A stretch of DNA of 16,895 nt from contig JAIYAA010000402.1 of the NCBI GenBank assembly GCA_027489295.1, forward strand, positions 1-16,895, in the 5' to 3' direction. A model generated the notes under the pieces. The model was not told where the DNA came from, did no database searches, and worked only from the letters and a program-made list of their open reading frames with translations. Both the position numbers and the translations under genes were made by a program. This DNA is from Sphingomonadales bacterium (lineage in GTDB: Bacteria > Pseudomonadota > Alphaproteobacteria > Sphingomonadales > Sphingomonadaceae). Shown piece by piece: positions 14,534 through 16,895 of the stretch (its first letter is position 1; every line of letters begins with the position of its first letter).

Positions 14534-15441
14534 TGCTGCCTTTCGCCCGCGTTACCATCCTCGGCCTCGGGCTGATCGGTTCGTCGATCGCCCGCGGCAT
14601 CCGCCAGCACATGCCGAGCGTGCGCGTGACCGGCTATGACGCCGACCCCGCCGTGCGCGAGACCGCGGTGGCGATCGACCTGTGCGACGACGTCGCCGAC
14701 AACGCGGGCACGTCGGTGATCGACGCCGACCTGGTGATTCTGTGCGTGCCGGTGGGTGCGATGGGCGCGGTGGCGGCGGAGTTCGCCGCCGACCTGCCGG
14801 CCGAGGCGATCGTCAGCGATGTCGGGTCGTCGAAGCTGAGCGTGATCGAGGCGGTGCGGGCGAGCCTGCCGAACGCGACCTTCATACCGGCGCACCCGGT
14901 GGCGGGTACGGAGAATAGCGGGCCGACCGCCGGCTTCGCCTCGCTGTTCCACCATCGCTGGTGCATCGTCACGCCCCCCGAGGGCAGCGATCCGCTGGCG
15001 GTGGAGCGGGTGAGCGAATTCTGGCGGCGGCTCGGCGCGAATGTCGAGCTGATGGAGCCGGGGCATCACGACCGGGTGCTCGCGGTGACCAGCCATTTGC
15101 CGCACCTGATCGCCTATACGATCGTCGGCACCGCCTCGGACCTGGAGGAAGTCACCCAGTCCGAAGTTATCAAATATTCGGCGGGCGGTTTCCGCGATTT
15201 CACCCGCATCGCAGCTTCGGACCCGACGATGTGGCGCGACGTGTTCCTGAGCAACCGCGAGGCGGTGCTCGACATGCTCCAGCGCTTCACCGAGGACCTG
15301 ACCGCGCTGCAGCGCGCGATCCGCTGGGGCAAGGGCGACGAGCTGTTCGAGCTGTTCAGCCGCACCCGCGCGATCCGCCGCTCGATCATCGACCAGGGGC
15401 AGGACGATGCGCGGCCAGATTTCGGGCGCTCGCACGAGTAA
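14533..15441 (+). CDS. tyrA: Prephenate/arogenate (cyclohexadienyl) dehydrogenase
   Basis: A 302-residue TyrA-family dehydrogenase for tyrosine synthesis. The nucleotide-binding fold starts at once with VTILGLGLIGSS (GLGLIGSS 11-18); GYDAD places an aspartate at the end of the second strand (Asp36), which favours NAD over NADP. The substrate-site segment HPVAGTENSGP is at 121-131, and HHDRVLAVTSHLPHLIAY and SAGGFRDFTRIAASDPTMW are the conserved helices of the C-terminal domain. There is no fused chorismate mutase and no ACT domain, so feedback control by an ACT domain is not expected. In Zymomonas the equivalent gene is called tyrC and accepts both prephenate and arogenate; specificity here is not decided by the sequence alone. 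Its start overlaps the hisC stop (TGATG), so the two are probably co-translated. The 96-base repeat starts five bases after the stop. Confidence 0.94.
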   Translation: MLPFARVTILGLGLIGSSIARGIRQHMPSVRVTGYDADPAVRETAVAIDLCDDVADNAGTSVIDADLVILCVPVGAMGAVAAEFAADLPAEAIVSDVGSSKLSVIEAVRASLPNATFIPAHPVAGTENSGPTAGFASLFHHRWCIVTPPEGSDPLAVERVSEFWRRLGANVELMEPGHHDRVLAVTSHLPHLIAYTIVGTASDLEEVTQSEVIKYSAGGFRDFTRIAASDPTMWRDVFLSNREAVLDMLQRFTEDLTALQRAIRWGKGDELFELFSRTRAIRRSIIDQGQDDARPDFGRSHE

Positions 15442-15446
15442 CAAGC

Positions 15447-15542
15447 TGTCATTCCGGCGAAAGCCGCAATCCACTCGTCACTCCAGTGCAGCAAGAAGCG
15501 CGACGTAGACCCCAATGGATCCCAGCTTTCGCCGGGATGACG
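15447..15542. repeat. Dispersed 96-base inverted-terminus repeat, copy 2
   Basis: The element begins TGTCATTCCGG and ends GGGATGACG; its 27-base ends are inverted repeats that match at 22 positions. Each arm can form its own hairpin around a GAAA or TTTC loop. Length and orientation are the same as in copy 1, and the centre differs while GACCCCAATGGAT is identical. It sits between the convergent tyrA gene and the small cysteine-rich gene and could serve as their shared 3' end structure. Confidence 0.85.
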
Positions 15543-15558
15543 CGATCGGGGGCGGCCG

Positions 15559-15795
15559 TCAGCTGCCCGTCACCGGCCGCTGCGTCTCGCGCGACACCAT
15601 CTGCGGGCTCTGTCGCTGGCAGGCGGCCTGGACGACGGGATAGTCGACGTCGGTTGCGCGACGAAGTGCGCCCTCCATGGCTTTCTGGCAGGCGACCTGC
15701 GACGTGTAGCGGGCGGGTTCCAATCGGACCTGGCGGCAGGCCTGCGCATCGTCGGTGCAGCCCATGATCGCGAGTACGTAGAGCAGTTGGTCCAT
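15559..15795 (-). CDS. Small four-cysteine hypothetical protein
   Basis: A 78-residue protein starting MDQLLYVLAIMGCTDD with cysteines at 13, 20, 36 and 59. The spacing C-x6-C, then two single cysteines, with EPARYTSQVACQKAME and VDYPVVQAACQRQ, suggests a small disulfide-bonded or metal-binding fold. The N-terminus is mildly hydrophobic, but it has no positive charge and no convincing signal cleavage or lipobox, so the location is uncertain. The gene is likely to be real: AGGAGGT lies eight bases before the ATG (15804-15810), the best ribosome binding site on the minus strand here, and codon use resembles its neighbours. I do not recognise the family; it looks like one of the short hypothetical proteins seen in sphingomonads. 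Confidence 0.75.
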   Translation of the reverse strand: MDQLLYVLAIMGCTDDAQACRQVRLEPARYTSQVACQKAMEGALRRATDVDYPVVQAACQRQSPQMVSRETQRPVTGS

Positions 15796-15885
15796 GACAC
15801 ATGACCTCCTGCCGCAATCAACGGACAGACCTCCGGGCTGTTCCCGTGGTTGCGTCGCGCGTGCTCGCGTCCCAGATTAGGGCGG
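15796..15885. promoter_or_regulatory. Divergent intergenic region between the small cysteine protein and the ABC exporter
   Basis: This 90-base gap holds the strong AGGAGGT ribosome binding site of the minus-strand gene (15804-15810) and a weak AGGG-type site just before the exporter ATG at 15886. I see no clear promoter boxes or operator-like repeats. Confidence 0.3.
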
Positions 15886-16895
15886 ATGCCTCCCGAAACC
15901 CCGTCCTCCGCACCCGATCGTCCGATGCTCGGCACGATGAAGCGCTTTCTGCCCTATCTCTGGCCGCGCCATGCGCCGGGGCTGCGGGTGCGAATCGTCC
16001 TCGCGCTGCTGCTCGTGCTCTGCTCGAAGCTGGTCCAGGTCTATGGCGCGCCGTTCGCGCTGCAGGGCGCGATCGACCGGATGGCCTCGGGCCCGCGCGA
16101 CGCGGTGTGGTTCGTCATCGCGCTGGTGTGCGGGTATGCCGCCGCGCGGCTCGGCAGCGTGCTGTTCGACAATTTGCGCAACGCCGTGTTCGAGCGGGTG
16201 GGGCAGGACGCGACGCGGCGGCTCGCCTCGGACGTGTTCCGCCATCTCCACCAGCTGAGCTTGCGCTTCCACCTCAACCGTCGCACCGGCGCGGTGACCA
16301 AGGTGGTCGAGCGCGGCACCAAGAGCATCGACACGATGCTCTACTTCCTCTTGTTCAACATCGCGCCGACGATCCTCGAACTCGGCATGGTGCTCGGCAT
16401 CTTCGGCAGCCGGTTCGGCATGTGGCTGGTGGTCGGCACGCTGGTGATGGTGGTGGTCTATATTGCCTTCACCCGCTGGGTGACCGACTGGCGATCGAAG
16501 CTGCGCGAGCAGATGAACGACCTCGATACCGGCGCTGTCGCGCACGCGGTCGATTCGCTGCTGAACTTCGAAACGGTGAAGTATTTCAACGCCGAAGCCC
16601 GCGAAAGCGCGCGCTACGACAAGGCGATGACGGCCTATATGAACGCCGCCGTCACCAGCGAGAATTCGCTCGCCTGGCTCAATATCGGCCAGGCGCTGAT
16701 CACCAACCTGATGCTCGCCGCTGGCATGGCGCTGGTGGTGTTCGGCTGGGCGAGCGGGCGCTTCACGCCGGGCGATGTGGTGCTGGTGTCGACGCTGCTC
16801 AGCCAGCTGTTCCGCCCGCTCGACATGCTCGGCTGGGTGTATCGCACGATCCGCCAGGGCGTGATCGACATGGCCGCGATGTTCGACCTGCTCGA
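15886..16895 (+). CDS. Atm1/HMT-type ABC exporter, N-terminal part
   Basis: The frame runs off the window after 336 residues, so only the transmembrane domain is seen; the ATP-binding domain (Walker A, LSGGQ) must lie beyond. The start MPPETPSS and the segment MKRFLPYLWP resemble the Novosphingobium Atm1 protein as I remember it. Conserved Atm1/ABCB7 segments follow: LFDNLRNAVFERVGQDATRR (94-112), LSLRFHLNRRTGAVTKVVER (125-143), GTKSIDTMLYFLLFNIAPT (144-162), AVDSLLNFETVKYFNAEA and RPLDMLGWVYRTIRQG. Hydrophobic helices lie near 36-58, 74-95, 150-205 and 272-320. Bacterial Atm1 exports glutathione conjugates, including metal-glutathione complexes, and relates to the mitochondrial exporter needed for cytosolic iron-sulfur assembly. 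The gene diverges from the small cysteine protein; cargo here is inferred from the family. Confidence 0.95.
   Translation, partial: MPPETPSSAPDRPMLGTMKRFLPYLWPRHAPGLRVRIVLALLLVLCSKLVQVYGAPFALQGAIDRMASGPRDAVWFVIALVCGYAAARLGSVLFDNLRNAVFERVGQDATRRLASDVFRHLHQLSLRFHLNRRTGAVTKVVERGTKSIDTMLYFLLFNIAPTILELGMVLGIFGSRFGMWLVVGTLVMVVVYIAFTRWVTDWRSKLREQMNDLDTGAVAHAVDSLLNFETVKYFNAEARESARYDKAMTAYMNAAVTSENSLAWLNIGQALITNLMLAAGMALVVFGWASGRFTPGDVVLVSTLLSQLFRPLDMLGWVYRTIRQGVIDMAAMFDLL

Noticed and set aside
15449..15817. A 122-codon minus-strand frame over copy 2 of the repeat, ending in PAKAGIHWG-type sequence
   Set aside because: This peptide is the usual false translation of such repeats; the overlapping 78-residue frame has the strong ribosome binding site and plausible composition.
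15877..16545. A 222-codon minus-strand frame opposite the ABC exporter
   Set aside because: It is His/Arg/Glu-rich shadow sequence, and the plus-strand frame encodes a clear Atm1-type transporter.

Overview
The window reads as ordinary, densely packed chromosome of a G+C-rich alphaproteobacterium, most likely a sphingomonad (Sphingomonas or a close relative). The evidence is the MipZ-type division ATPase, a DUF4169 protein, a PgmG-like phosphoglucomutase/phosphomannomutase of 462 residues, the linked hisC-tyrA pair of the kind known from Zymomonas, and an Atm1-type exporter whose N-terminus resembles the Novosphingobium protein as I remember it. I see no phage, insertion sequence, CRISPR array, tRNA or rRNA. 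The longest stretch without a gene is 167 bases (10607-10773).

Layout. 1-279: 3' end of a MerR-type regulator (+). 283-3789 (-): DUF4169 protein, DinG/XPD-like helicase and SixA-like phosphohistidine phosphatase, the last two joined by an ATGA overlap. 3852-4439 (+): ssb. 4450-6120 (-): a polytopic membrane protein that may be a GT-C glycosyltransferase. 6257-6721 (+): a lipoprotein. 6723-7019 (-): a one-repeat Sel1-like protein. 7106-7939 (-): panC. Diverging from panC, 8020-9077 (+): mipZ followed by a membrane-anchored J-domain protein with a TGATG overlap. 9218-10606 (+): pgmG. 10774-13348 (-): a tight metX-metW-pirin operon with ATGA overlaps at both junctions. 13439-15441 (+): hisC-tyrA with a TGATG overlap. 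15559-15795 (-): a small four-cysteine protein. 15886 to the end (+): the N-terminal part of an Atm1-type ABC exporter.

Functional themes. metX/metW feed methionine synthesis. hisC/tyrA serve histidine and tyrosine synthesis. panC makes pantothenate. pgmG supplies sugar phosphates for surface glycans. ssb and the helicase act in DNA maintenance. mipZ positions the division plane.

The most interesting items are these: the 87-residue J-protein behind mipZ, which looks like mitochondrial Tim14/Pam18; two 96-base copies of a dispersed inverted-terminus repeat, each between convergent genes; a hairpin that contains both stop codons at the ssb/membrane-protein junction; and two palindromes that may be operators. 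I found no convincing evidence of a wholly new multi-gene system.
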